64,000 nucleotides of DNA from Ananas comosus. Taxonomy: Eukaryota > Streptophyta > Magnoliopsida > Poales > Bromeliaceae. The stretch covers positions 9,169,855 to 9,233,854 of the forward strand of contig NC_033625.1 of the NCBI RefSeq assembly GCF_001540865.1, in the 5' to 3' direction. A program made the translations under genes and the position numbers. Of the stretch, positions 11,746-21,161 are shown one piece after another (the first letter of the stretch is position 1; each line of letters opens with the position of its first letter). The notes beneath the pieces are model-generated. The model was not told where the DNA came from, searched no databases, and saw only the letters and a list, made by a program, of their open reading frames with translations.

Positions 11746-12139
11746 ACACCGAGCGACGCAGACGCATATTACACGCGGCGGTCTCTCGAAGCGCTGCCCC
11801 CCGCTTTGACGTCGAAGGCCGCGCAGCGCCGCCATTCGTCGGATGTCATGCCGAGCCAGCGCCATGCACCGACTCTGTTCGTGACGACATCCGTTCGACG
11901 CCGCAGCGCCGTCGCGACCTTTGAATGGCTCGACACCGCCAGGAGTTCCTCTGTGCGCAGTCGCTCACGCGCTCCGGAAGCCGCAGCCCGTCGATCCGCG
12001 CCCGCTAGTCGTGGCTTTCACCGTGCAGGAGCGTCGGCACGCGCCCTGCCTCCCGTCGCAGGTGCTCTAGATCGCGCGCTCCACTGTCGGCGTCACAGCC
12101 CCCAGCGGAGCTCCGGATCAACAACAGCCCGCAGCTGCT
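11746..12139. other. GC-rich stretch without a supported gene
   Basis: GC content jumps abruptly after ACACACACACC at 11741. Open frames exist on both strands but have repetitive, Arg/Ser/Ala-rich translations without any recognisable domain. The stretch runs into the tandem array at 12.14 kb. It may be the upstream part of the Tat LTR or an independent repeat. Confidence 0.4.
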
Positions 12140-12830
12140 CGACGGCGATCTGAGAGAGAAGCGGTGCTCTCCTCTCCAAAACGGGGTTCCGCCTGCCAAG
12201 TGCTTGATGGGCCCGCGGCAGTCCGCCCACCAGACCTGCTCGAGCGCGCGATCTTGAGAGATGAAGCGGTGCCTCCTCTCAAACGGGTTCGCGCCCGGCC
12301 AAGTGCTGACTGTCCCCCGGAGTCCGCCCACCAACGCCGCTCGACGGACGAACCTGAGAGGAGGAGCGGTGCCTCTCCTCTCAAACGGGTCGCCCGCCAA
12401 GTGCTTGATGTGCACGGCAGTCGCCACCAACACTCGACGGCGAACCTGAGAGAGAGAGCGGTTCTCTTCTCCTCAAACGGGTCTCCGCACCGCCAAGTGC
12501 TCGATGTGCCCCCTGGAGTCCGCCCCACACCCGCTCGAGACGACGAATCTAAGAGAGGAGAGCGGCTGCTCTCCTCTCAAACAACGGCAAATACGCAGAG
12601 AGAGAGAGAGAGCGGTGCTCTTCTCTCCAATGAAGTTAAGATCGCTCCGCCAAGTGCCTCGACGGCGAAATTGAGAGAGAGAGCGGGCTGCTGCTCTCTC
12701 AAATGAAGTCAAGTACGCCAACCGCCCCTCCCGCGCGACGACGAATCCCGAGAGAGGAGACAGCGGTGCTCTCCTACTCAAACAAGTTCCGCCACCGCAT
12801 AATGTGCTCGGCGGCCGAATCATATGAAGA
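12140..12830. repeat. GC-rich tandem repeat of about 98 bp with internal hairpins
   Basis: The word CCAAGTGCT recurs at about 12196, 12299, 12397 and 12493 (spacing 103, 98, 96) and again as CCAAGTGCC near 12650. Each unit holds GAGAGnAGAGCGGTGCTCTCCTCTC, which can fold into a GAGAGGAGAGC/GCTCTCCTCTC stem. It also holds CAAACGGGT and GTCCGCCCACC words. About six units are visible and they decay toward the right. Open frames across it are by-products of the repeat. Confidence 0.85.
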
Positions 12831-13622
12831 AGCGATGCTGGCTCATTTACGACCAATCATTCGACGAAATAGCTTCGTGTCCGACGTGCTACATCAAACC
12901 TCGATGAATCCGAGATGAACATCGGTGGTGCCTCTTTGCAAAATATCACCAAAAAGCAGAGATCAACTCTAAAAAGAGAGACGAAGCTTTGACAAACTAT
13001 TAAGACGTCTTCAAATTAAAACTTGAATTAAAGTTTGTTATTCAAATCGCGCAGAATTTGAAGAAAATGTATATGAAATCTTAATTGATCACAAACATTT
13101 TTTTTTTTAAATAAAACCTCGAGACATGAATCTAGGCCCGATCATATGGACCTACAGTCATTGAACCTCAACCCATCCGTCATTAAATCAACACTTTGAC
13201 TCGGAAACCGCATTTAACCAATCTACTCTAACCATTAACCTTAACCTCTCTAAAAATCCCATTAACTGTTACCCCACTAACCCAATCCTCATACACCCAA
13301 TCCAATTAAACCTTAGCCCAATATCTAAACCCATAACCTATACACCCAATCCAGATTAAATCTAGGCCTTAGTCCAAAGCCCAGAGCCCATATAATACAA
13401 ATGGCACGCAGTCCAAAACGCCATTTGGCGGCCACCTATCTACAGCCCCATTATCCAAAACTTCCAAATTAAAGCACCATTAAACATAAACCCATATACA
13501 TAAACATATATACACGGCATTAGGTACCCATGAACCCATATACAATTCTAACCCATATCCAAGCCCAATCAACAATTAACCTAAGTCCATGAACTTTGAA
13601 CGCAAAACCATGGAAACCAAAC
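12831..13622. other. Unassigned sequence before assembly gap
   Basis: No coding frame or domain was recognised. From about 13120 the plus strand is C/A-rich, with many AACCCA and CCCATAT words. This resembles the general style of the Tat-type LTR at 33.75-33.9 kb, but I could not establish a clear alignment. Confidence 0.4.
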
Positions 13623-13722
13623 NNNNNNNNNNNNNNNNNNNNNNNNNNNNNNNNNNNNNNNNNNNNNNNNNNNNNNNNNNNNNNNNNNNNNNNNNNNNNN
13701 NNNNNNNNNNNNNNNNNNNNNN
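13623..13722. other. Assembly gap of exactly 100 N
   Basis: The run is exactly 100 Ns, the usual placeholder for a gap of unknown size. Sequence on the right begins inside an LTR. Confidence 0.98.
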
Positions 13723-13933
13723 GAATTTCATTGTACAGTTAGTTTACTATCACTTGTGTTTGTTGCTTGCCTTCGTGCAAGCCATGTATATTGAAATGCG
13801 ATCCTGGGAATTATTTATTTCTTTATACATGTACTCGTTGTTGTTGAGCCTTGGGCGAACAGAGGAGGTGCTGTTCGTTCGGCGTCTGTGCGCGGGCCCG
13901 GATCGACCAAATTGGCGATAACGGGACGTGACA
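13723..13933 (+). repeat. 3' end of an LTR of the chromovirus group
   Basis: The segment ends GGGACGTGACA. Before that it has the TTGTTGAGCCTTGGGCG and GTTCGGCG words found at the ends of the LTRs at 20415 and 29987. The left part is lost in the gap. It joins gag-like sequence directly, with no primer-binding site or leader, unlike element B. Confidence 0.8.
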
Positions 13934-13935
13934 CG

Positions 13936-14943
13936 GTGGCCCCTGGTTCTATGGAATTGGAGGCGGAGAAAGAACGGACTTTGGCGGCCCTAATGACTTT
14001 CAAAAAATTTGATCCGCCTATCTTCGACGGAGAGAATGTCGATCCGTGGATCGTGGAGATGTGGATTGACTCCATGGAAACGCTCTTCGAGTAGCTATAC
14101 ACCTTGGAGCGGGACAAGGTGCCCCTAGCTGTGCATTGCTTGAAGCAATCAGCAAAGGCGTGGTGGAAAGGCATTCGACGGGATCGATCGCCTAGTCTTC
14201 CTCCTATGGCGTGGGATGAGTTTCGGGGATTAATGTTTTCTACGTACTTCCCCGACACTGAAAGGAGAAAGCTTCGGGACGAGTTCAGGAAGCTGCGGCA
14301 AGGAGACCGCTTTGTGAGGGAATACGAACGGGAATTTTCCCGCATCATGAATTGTGTCCCGAATGTGGTACGGGATGACAAGGATAGGGCCGATTGGTTC
14401 CTGCGTGGACTCCGACCGGAGATTTACAGGAGGATGCAAATCTTCGAGCTCACAACCTTTGCGGAGGTGTTGGATCGGGCGTTGTGGGCAGAGCATGGTG
14501 AGGCTTTCGTGCGTGAGGAGCGCGAATCTCGTAGGCATGAGCGAGGAGGGGTGAGGCCATTATCGAGTGGTTCGGGTGGTCAGTCGAGTTCTAGACACCG
14601 CTCGAGGTTATCCTCTACCCGATCTTCCTCCGAATGTGTGATTTGTGGCGGTTCCTACCAGGCGCGGCGATGTGCGCTGCGTTATGGACGGTGTATCCGT
14701 TGTGGACAGCCCGGCCATATGCGGGACGAGTGCCCGCAAGGTGAGAGCCAGGCCTTGATGCTGGCGACGGCCCATTCCTCTCTGGGACAGCCTGCAGGTG
14801 TGCCACCTGCGGCATGGTCGGGGGAGCGGCCGTTGAGGACGATGCAACCGGAGGGTTCACGGCGAGCACCAAGTGGCCAGGGATATGCGACCCAGGTTGA
14901 GGAACCTGCTACCATCAATGATGCCGTTGCAGGTATGAGTTAA
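13936..14943 (+). pseudogene. Chromovirus-type gag of element A
   Basis: The translation follows the gag core of element B closely: the FKKFDPPIFDGENVD motif, [40 protein letters not shown], then GLRPEIYRRMQI. A zinc knuckle CIRCGQPGHMRDEC (CX2CX4HX4C) is intact. A preceding partial knuckle has lost its His relative to element B. A TAG at 14092-14094 splits the frame. The frame ends at 14943 shortly after the knuckle, where element B goes on into protease. No protease, RT or integrase follows, so element A is pol-less here. Confidence 0.9.
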
Positions 14944-15347
14944 TTAAATAAGCATATGCTTTTGCGTAATCTCAAGTTGATGCATTGCATGCATTGATCA
15001 TATGATCAGCACCTACTAATTACATATTGCATAGTAGGGACCGAGTGGACGGGTAGGTAGGCACCCGAGCATGCTTGCATCGTGAGAGTGTAATGCCTGC
15101 TGGAGCAGGTAGAAAGCCAAGTGGTACTAGCAAATCGCTAGCGATGGTTCTTGGACGAAGAATGGGACTCATAGTGAACGTGAAATGGTGGAGCGACTCT
15201 CAAGGCAATGAGTATCGAATTGCGAGAGTTGTGCCGTGGCATTACGAATACCCGAGTGGTCTAAGCATCTCGGATATTGTTTCGGTAGATCGAACAGTGA
15301 GAGTAGAATCACTGTTGAGAGAGCGGTTGGTTGAGGCCAAGTTTGGC

Positions 15348-15423
15348 CTGTGGGCCTAGTAGTACCTCGAATTGAGGTGGACGAGCTGTGGGCCTAGTAG
15401 TACCTCGAATTGAGGTGGACGAG
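15348..15423. repeat. 38-bp tandem duplication
   Basis: Two copies, 15348-15385 and 15386-15423, are identical over 38 bases and start CTGTGGGCCTAGTAGTACC. They lie inside the non-coding body of element A. Confidence 0.95.
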
Positions 15424-16140
15424 TTGTTGCTCGTGTGGCCGGTGCGCATGGGCTAAGCTCCCTGATGCTGGACTTCGTGTGAGACATCATAGAGGCATAG
15501 AGCGCTCGAGTATAGATACTCGTGAAGTGCGGTTTTGATTCAGTCGGTCGAGTGAATTGGCAGTAGCACTTCAGCAGGGCTAAGTGTGAAGCGGGCAATA
15601 GATCACTCGTGAGGGCTGGTGGCTTGCACTAGGTGCCTAGAAGCCGATAGAGTGTGTAGCTTTGTAGAGCATGTCGTGTAGGACGACGTTGACGTGTAGT
15701 GATTGGGGACGACCCGTGCCTGGACCAGTTGTGGACTGTGAAGCCTGGGCCCTTTGGGCAGGCGCAGTCAGCTGTGAGAGCCGGCAGCCCGATACCTATA
15801 GGTACGACGACGAGTTTTGGTCAGGACGGTAGTCCGAGCTTAGACCCGAGTACGTGGAATGCCACGTGTTAAATCGTGAGATCGAGGACACACCGAATGT
15901 GTGGTGACCCAACCCGAGGACATGATGTAGTTTGGGATTTTGGTTGCTCCTGGTTGGAGTGTGTGCGAATTCTCCAATGAGAATGTCGCCCGATGATGAT
16001 TGGGTCTACGATGCGGGCAAGAGACGCTATGCGTAGTTACGACAGGTTTAGGCGATAGGCCTACGTAGTGTTTGGGATCATTGGTCCACCTGTGGAAGCC
16101 GACGTAATCGGTTTAGCCGAAAACTCCGTGAAGGAGTTGG

Positions 16141-16480
16141 TGTAAGGAAGTGAATTCTTGAAATACGAGAGTTGAACTTGCTCAAAATCGACTAATTGTC
16201 GAGTGAGAGTGCTTCGCAAAAGCCGAAGAAGTCAAATGCACCAAAAGTGCATTACAATGGAGTCCGCGAGAGCAAATAGTGCAAGAATTTGCACTTAGCA
16301 AATTTGCTCTCGGGGACCGGTCCCTGGAGGGAGGGACCGGTTCCCGAACGTGGTCTGCGCGAGCTTGCTCTCGGGGACCGGTCCAAGGAGGGAGGGACCA
16401 GTTGCCCCGAGGTTGAGGGTTGCGCAGCATAGGGCAACCGGTCCCCTGGCAGGAGAGACCGGTCCCCGAGCATGAAACTT
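16141..16480 (+). repeat. Start fragment of a B-type LTR
   Basis: It starts TGTAAGGAAGTGAATTC exactly like the 3' LTR of element B at 27310. It keeps the same order of words: GACTAATTGTCG, GTCCGCGAGAGCAAAT, CTCTCGGGGACCGGTC and CAACCGGTCCC. Similarity stops near 16475-16505. The first 330 bases of the B LTR are missing from the copy at 18030-20415, so this piece could be the displaced left part of the 5' LTR of element B. Confidence 0.75.
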
Positions 16481-16517
16481 GCCCAGGCAGGCTGGGTTAT
16501 GTTGGAAAACTTGGAGA

Positions 16518-16729
16518 TAACGCTCTTTCGTGGATTGAAGTTCGAGAGATGTGCCGGGGTAGGCCATCTCGTAGTTGAGCGATTTGAGGTTAGAAGTGGC
16601 AATTGAGAGGTAAAGGAAAGTGGTCTCTTGGAGACACTTGAATACCTGATAGCCACATGGAATTGCGGACAATGCTCTCTTGTGGATTAAGAGTCGAGAT
16701 ATGCCGGGGTAGGCCATCTCGCGGTAGAG
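16518..16729. repeat. Direct repeat pair of about 60 bp
   Basis: The segment with GCTCTTTCGTGGATT and GTGCCGGGGTAGGCCATCTC at 16518-16575 recurs at about 16670-16729 with a few substitutions and indels, 152 bases further on. Confidence 0.8.
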
Positions 16730-17138
16730 CAAGGTCCAAATGTGATTGGAGCACTCGCGATGGGCCGATGCACCAATGATATTGCTTCTAAGCAATGCCG
16801 GTAATCGAATCGGAGTGTGTTTCCTGATAAGGTGTGGAATGCAGAGAAGAGTTCTTGCATGCCAGATGGAAAATGGTGTTGGAGCGTGTGGAGTCGTTGA
16901 GCTTCGACTTGCGCTACCACCAGGAATGACGGAGACCCGTAATGCACTTTCGGAGTTACGCTTAGCAAATGTGAGTGAATCTAGTCTCACATCCTCCATG
17001 GTGAGCCTTTGGATGATTCCAATGAGTGAAAGGCCACCCCGAAATATAAAAGTGCATTGGAACCCTATGTTGCTCAATAAGCCAAGTTGGAGTATTAATT
17101 GGGTTGAAGTGAGTTAGTTTCGGGGACGAAACTCTTTT

Positions 17139-17151
17139 AAGGAGGGGAGGA
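17139..17151 (+). promoter_or_regulatory. Polypurine tract of element A
   Basis: AAGGAGGGGAGGA sits immediately before the LTR start TGTAAGG at 17152. The same 13 bases precede the 3' LTR of element B at 27310. Polypurine tracts prime plus-strand DNA synthesis in LTR elements. Confidence 0.9.
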
Positions 17152-18029
17152 TGTAAGGTACCGGACTTTTAAAATTATGAAGTTATGGTGTACGTTGCTT
17201 TGGAAAGCCATTTGAATGGTTCCGGTGAAGTTCGGTGAGGTTCGAGAGCAATCGGGCTTTTCGGTGCGCGTAGGCACGGAAACAGAATCCGAAATGCTAA
17301 GTTGGGCCGTGAGCTAAATCCGGCATTAGCGAGGATGGAAAGATGATGAAAACATGTTTGAAAACATGTTTGGAGAGTCTCGGTTCGATTTGAAATGAAT
17401 CGGAGGTCAAACGGAGCAAAAACGGACGAAGCTGAAAATTGGCTAAGTCTGGGCTAGAGTTCTCTCTGGGACCGGTCCCAGGCAGAGAGACCGGTCTCTC
17501 AGGGACCAATCCCTCATGCAGAGACCGGTCCCCGAACCCCGAAAATGCCTAGTTCGGGCTGTTGCAAGAGAGGCATTGTTGAGGGACTTATATGCAATTG
17601 TTGCATGGGTTAAGTGTATAGAGAGGGTTAGAACACCCCTCTCTCTCTCTTTTCCGTCAACATAGCTTAGGGGTATAAAAAATGAAAGGAACAAAATGTA
17701 TTTAACTTGTAATAACTTAATTGCTTGGGAAGTTGAATGTAATATATAAGGTGCGATGTAAATAAATGAATCTAATGTGAATGTATGTAATAACATAGGA
17801 TGTGTTATGTTGTGATACTTTCCTTATGCAATCATGATTGATATCTGTTCCTGGTTGGAACCATTGTAATGTATATTGTTTGGATTGCGCGCCTAGAACG
17901 TACAGGGGAGACTCTGTCCGCGTACAGGGGAGACTCTGTCCGCGTACAGGGGAAACCCCGGTCCATTCGGCGGTCTGTCGTCGGCGCCGCGACCCGGTCC
18001 AAATTGGCGGTTGGTCGCGGGGCGTGACA
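17152..18029 (+). repeat. 3' LTR of element A (878 bp)
   Basis: It begins TGTAAGGTACCGG after a polypurine tract and ends GGGGCGTGACA. It has its own CCGG palindromes, including the perfect TGGGACCGGTCCCA at 17467-17480, then a TATA-like GGGTATAAAAAATG near 17672. A stretch near the end (CAGGGGAGACTCTGTCCGCG) is duplicated. The end region matches, inverted, 31557-31740. After 18029 the sequence continues inside a B-type LTR. Confidence 0.85.
17463..17540 (+). promoter_or_regulatory. ACCGGT palindrome cluster in the element A LTR
   Basis: Three ACCGGT cores lie within 78 bases, the first inside the perfect 14-base palindrome TGGGACCGGTCCCA. They are about 135-210 bases upstream of the TATA-like sequence. 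Their role is unknown; an enhancer or silencing target is an inference. Confidence 0.65.
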
Positions 18030-18449
18030 AGACTGGTTTACCAGGGACCGGTCCCTCACGTGAGGACCAGTTCCCGTACGCCAAAAGTCCCCAGACTGCA
18101 GGGAGAGCACTCGGGCACCGGTCTCCCCGACCAGGGACCGGTCCCTCTGGGCGAAAACAGCCCAGTGACAGCTGCGTGCGAGATGAAAAGTTGAGGGGTC
18201 TAAATGCAAAATGGCCTTTATTAGAGAGGGCTGAGCCCCCTTTCTCCCTCACACTCTCATATTCTCTCTCTTTCACACTCTCTTTCTCTCTTGCTCTCTC
18301 CCTCTAGAAAGGAAAGGAGAAGAAGAAGAACAAGAAGGAGAGGAAGGAAAAGAAGAAGAAGACAAGGAAGGAGAAGAAAAAGGAAATCAAGAAGAAGGCT
18401 TTGAGCACCTTCATCTCCCTCTCCTCTTCTCTTTGGCGTAGCACAAGAG

Positions 18450-18451
18450 GT
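18450..18451 (+). promoter_or_regulatory. Conserved 5' splice donor in the LTR leader
   Basis: AAGAG|GTAAGCT follows a purine-rich GAAGAAG leader and a CTCCTCTTCTC stretch. The same GAG|GTAAGC context occurs in the 3' LTR (28071) and in the solo LTR (42262). Confidence 0.6.
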
Positions 18452-19268
18452 AAGCTCTTGAACCCTAGCTTCAAAATTTGGGGTTTTTGGGTTTTGGTGC
18501 TTTGGAATGGGTCAAATGGACCCTAAGCATGCTTCTAAGTAGATCAATCCCATAAATTTAGGGATTTAATGGATGGTTTGCTATAGGTGCAAACCTAGGG
18601 CTCCAAAATGGGGATTTTGTGAAAATATGAGATTGATCTCATTTGAAGCCTTGGAAACCCTATTGTTAGATCACAAAACGTGGGGGCGACGTCGGTTTTG
18701 ACATTCAGCGAACCGGCGTGAAGTTCTCGGCAAAATAGGGCCGGGCTAGTGTTGACTTGGGCAAAGAAGGCTAAAGCCTTTTCGTAAAGTTCGCCGAGAA
18801 GGATTTCCGAAGCCCCGACATTGATTAAAGGTGGGGGGTGCCATCCCGAAGCTTTCGGACTCCTTTCTATGTCTTAGATTGCATTTGATCTCACTCTTCA
18901 TGTCGCATTGTAGGATTGCATAGTAGCTCCATTCCTTATGCTTTCTAATTGATAACCTAGTGTACTTGGAACGCTTGGTAACTTAAATAGGTGAGGATTG
19001 GGTCGGAACGTGGATCCTATGATGTGAATGAAAAGAGATGTACCCAATGGGGGTGTCGATGACATAGAAAGTAGTGTTAATGTTAAAGAACAAACGAGTG
19101 GTATTCAAATGTTAAATGATGACGAGTGGCATTAATGTAGTGTAAATAACACTAGAGGTTTGAGAACCTAGGGATAGGTGATCCCTTAGAAAATGCCTTG
19201 TGAACAAGAAGTTAGTAAACCTAAGTAGCCTCACATGGAGAGGTTGTCGATGAGTCGATTGAGACATT

Positions 19269-19457
19269 GACCCTAGTGGTAGGGCTTCCTCACTTGGAGA
19301 GGATCTGATTGGGTTGTGGACCCTAGTTATAGTGCTTCCTCACTTGGAGAGGATTCGATTGGGTATTGACTCTAGTTGTAGAGCATCCTCACTTGGAGAG
19401 GACTTGATTGGGTTGTTGACCCTAGATGTAGGGCATCCTCACTTGGAGAGGATAGAT
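19269..19457 (+). repeat. 50-bp tandem repeat, four copies, in the 5' LTR
   Basis: Units begin GACCCTAG or GACTCTAG at 19269, 19319, 19368 and 19418, and contain CCTCACTTGGAGAGGA. The 3' LTR has three copies, at 28894, 28943 and 28992. The two LTRs of one element therefore differ in copy number. Confidence 0.9.
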
Positions 19458-19928
19458 CTAGCTCACAGTCTGCGTTTGGGATGGTATAGCCATCCAATCC
19501 CCACATGGAGGGGATTGTCGTCGAGTACTCCGGAGTGTCGTGCGACTAGGACCACTTGGAGGTCCGGACCACATGGAGGTCTGTAGACGGTCCCGGGCTT
19601 GGGTGCACTTGGAGCTCCCTCCCCACTTTGGGATTGAAAGGGTGAGTTATAGGCGAGCCCTAGGGCCTCGCCACAGATTGGGTAAACGAAAAGGCTAAAG
19701 GTTTAACAATGTCATTGAACATTACTATTCGAACATGGATCGAATTTGTTAGCATGGTAGCAAACCTTTATTATATGATGCATGCATTCATATTTATGAT
19801 TATGGGCATAGTAGCATAGTTTTCCTACTATCGCATTTACAGTTTTCAGATACATATCTATCTATCTATCTGTTGTTACTTGTGCCCACTTGGACCTAGT
19901 GGGAAGATCGGCAGAGTCGGCGGCCGAG

Positions 19929-19966
19929 CCCACTGGGAACTATGGAAGATAGTTCTCACCCCACTC
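19929..19966 (+). promoter_or_regulatory. Conserved LTR hairpin with CACCCC tail
   Basis: TGGGAACTAT (19934-19943) pairs with ATAGTTCTCA (19949-19958), giving ten pairs including one G-U, with a GGAAG loop. It is preceded by CCCAC and followed by CCCCA. The same element is at 29506-29530, 43541-43565, 32375-32398 and, on the minus strand, 44839-44864. The last two have a changed but still paired stem. Confidence 0.7.
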
Positions 19967-20422
19967 TATTTCCAGTGGTAGGTTCAGGGCTGCAGAGAGA
20001 GGACCGCGGCAAGGGCGTCGCGCCCGACCAGTGAGACCGTGGTAGTATAGTAGCTTTCCTTTTTGCATTAGTCACCTATGTATTGAGAGAGATTCATGTA
20101 GGTGAGGTCGGAGAGCTATGTATTTTGAGGATCAAATGTATTCACTTGGGAAAATGATGTAACTATTGTAATAGTTAGTAAAGTACTCTCTTTATTTCAC
20201 TTGTATATCTTGTGGATTACTTGCTCTTCTTGTTGTTGGCACTGTTTGTGCCCTCGTTGAATGTGTATGTTTAGAATTTAAAGTCCTGGGTAAATTCTTG
20301 TACACATTCCTGTTGTTGAGCCTTGGGCGGACAGGGGAGGTGCTGTCCGTTCGGCGGTCCGTCGCCGCGGCCGAACCGTGCCAAATCGGTAGTGGTTTCG
20401 GGGCGGGGCGTGACAGCCTTTG

Positions 20423-20437
20423 TGGTATCAGAGCCAT
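20423..20437 (+). promoter_or_regulatory. tRNA-iMet primer-binding site of element B
   Basis: TGGTATCAGAGCCAT lies seven bases after the LTR end. It is the standard plant initiator-methionine tRNA primer site. Confidence 0.95.
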
Positions 20438-20737
20438 AAGAGCAAGTAAAGAGAGTTTAGGAAGACCTAGGAGACCCTAGGTTGGCAAGCCTTAAGGTTA
20501 TAGGTGCGTGAGCGGAACGTGAACCTATGGCGATGGCGGAAGTTAAGTCAATTGGGTCGAAGTTGGTATAGGTCTCTAGTTGAGATTAGAGACGAATTCG
20601 AGTTGTACGAGTTCTTGACTTGAGGTGGTTGTGTCGGCGGCCGACGACATGATGCCAAGAGTCTAGGACGAGTACGCTTGTGTGCTTCCGCCCGATTTTG
20701 TGAATGAGTCGTCATGCGTCGTAGTGCGACGAGACAG
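20438..20737 (+). other. 5' leader of element B, first part
   Basis: This is non-coding leader following the primer site. It is cut at the single N at 20738 and appears to resume at 22332, 49 bases before the gag start. Confidence 0.7.
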
Positions 20738-20738
20738 N

Positions 20739-21161
20739 AGGACCGCGGCAAGGGCATAGCGCCCGATCAGTGAGACCGCGGTAGTATAGTAGCTTTCCCT
20801 TTTGCATTAGTACACCTATGTATTGAGAGAGAATCATTGTTGGTAAGGACTTAGAGAGCTATGTATTTTGGATGAATGATATACTCATTTAAAGAAAATG
20901 ATGTAAATGAAATGATGAAACTATTGTAATAGTTAGTAAAGTACTCTCTTTATTTCACATGCTTTATCTTGTGGATTACTTGCTCATGTATTGTTGGCAC
21001 TGATTGTGCCCTTGTGAATGTGTATGTTTAGAATTTAAATTCCTGGGTAAATTCTTGTGCACATTCCGGTTGTTGAGCCTTAGGCGGATAGGGTAGGTGC
21101 TGTCCGTTCGGCAATCCGCCTCTGTGCCAAATTGGTAGTGGTTTCGGGGCGGGGCGTGACA
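20739..21161 (+). repeat. LTR 3' end copy
   Basis: The sequence matches 20004-20415 with scattered changes: AGGACCGCGGCAAGGGC, GTAGTATAGTAGC and the GGGGCGTGACA end. It then runs straight into RT codons with no primer site or gag. Confidence 0.9.

Larger units (their letters stand above)
1..11760 (-). mobile_element. Tat-lineage Ty3/gypsy LTR retrotransposon, left end outside window
   Basis: Reading the minus strand from right to left, the order is LTR, primer-site-like sequence, gag, protease, reverse transcriptase, RNase H, a second RNase H, integrase and a 3' untranslated stretch. This is the Ty3/gypsy order. A second, plant/archaeal-type RNase H between the first RNase H and integrase is the hallmark of the Tat (Ogre/Retand/RIRE2) group. 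The 3' LTR must lie left of position 1. At least six in-frame stops and three frame changes make this copy non-functional. Each frame piece still reads clearly, so decay is moderate. The right limit is approximate and rests on similarity to the solo LTR at 33.8-35.3 kb. Confidence 0.9.
10267..11760 (-). repeat. 5' LTR of the Tat element (upstream limit uncertain)
   Basis: The reverse complement of 10280-10480 aligns by eye with 35040-35255. They share AGGTCTCTTAAT, the GCCCTAAT words, GGGTAATTAA, a GCTTGC core and CAATACCTG. Further up, the ATGAACTTGGTGTATGG words near 11650 match the inverse of 33.9-34.2 kb. The two are therefore copies of one LTR in opposite orientation. Ordered TG/CA ends could not be fixed. 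The LTR is AT-rich with many short inverted repeats. Confidence 0.7.
14944..17138 (+). mobile_element. Internal, non-coding part of pol-less element A (interrupted at 16141-16480)
   Basis: About 1.9 kb with no domain-bearing frame leads from the gag stop to a polypurine tract at 17139. The region 15.9-16.8 kb matches, in reverse complement, 30.0-30.6 kb, where it lacks the LTR-like stretch at 16141-16480. This places it as the internal body of a repeated non-autonomous family rather than unique DNA. Position 14996-15060 has a dense set of TGCAT/ATGAT words. I see no gene here. Confidence 0.6.
18030..20415 (+). repeat. 5' LTR of element B, missing its first 330 bp
   Basis: It aligns base for base with 27.64-29.99 kb, the 3' LTR of element B, and ends GGGGCGTGACA. 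A tRNA-iMet primer site follows seven bases later. It carries CCGG palindromes (18.04-18.15 kb), a CT-rich initiator region and a GAAGAAG leader. Further on are a splice donor, a 50-bp tandem repeat, a TCTA microsatellite (19857-19873) and a conserved hairpin. The missing left part resembles 16141-16480. Confidence 0.9.

Noticed and set aside
11722..12856. Overlapping open frames of 60-180 codons on both strands in the GC-rich part
   Set aside because: They follow the tandem repeat, have Arg/Ser/Ala-rich repetitive translations and no domain. GC-rich repeats give long frames by chance.
16136..16140. Target duplication for element B (GTTGG against CCGGT after 29987)
   Set aside because: The sequences do not match, so the ends of element B are not supported by a duplication.
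18030..18034. AGACT as target duplication of element A
   Set aside because: No second AGACT sits before a matching LTR start. The left LTR of A is lost or in the gap.
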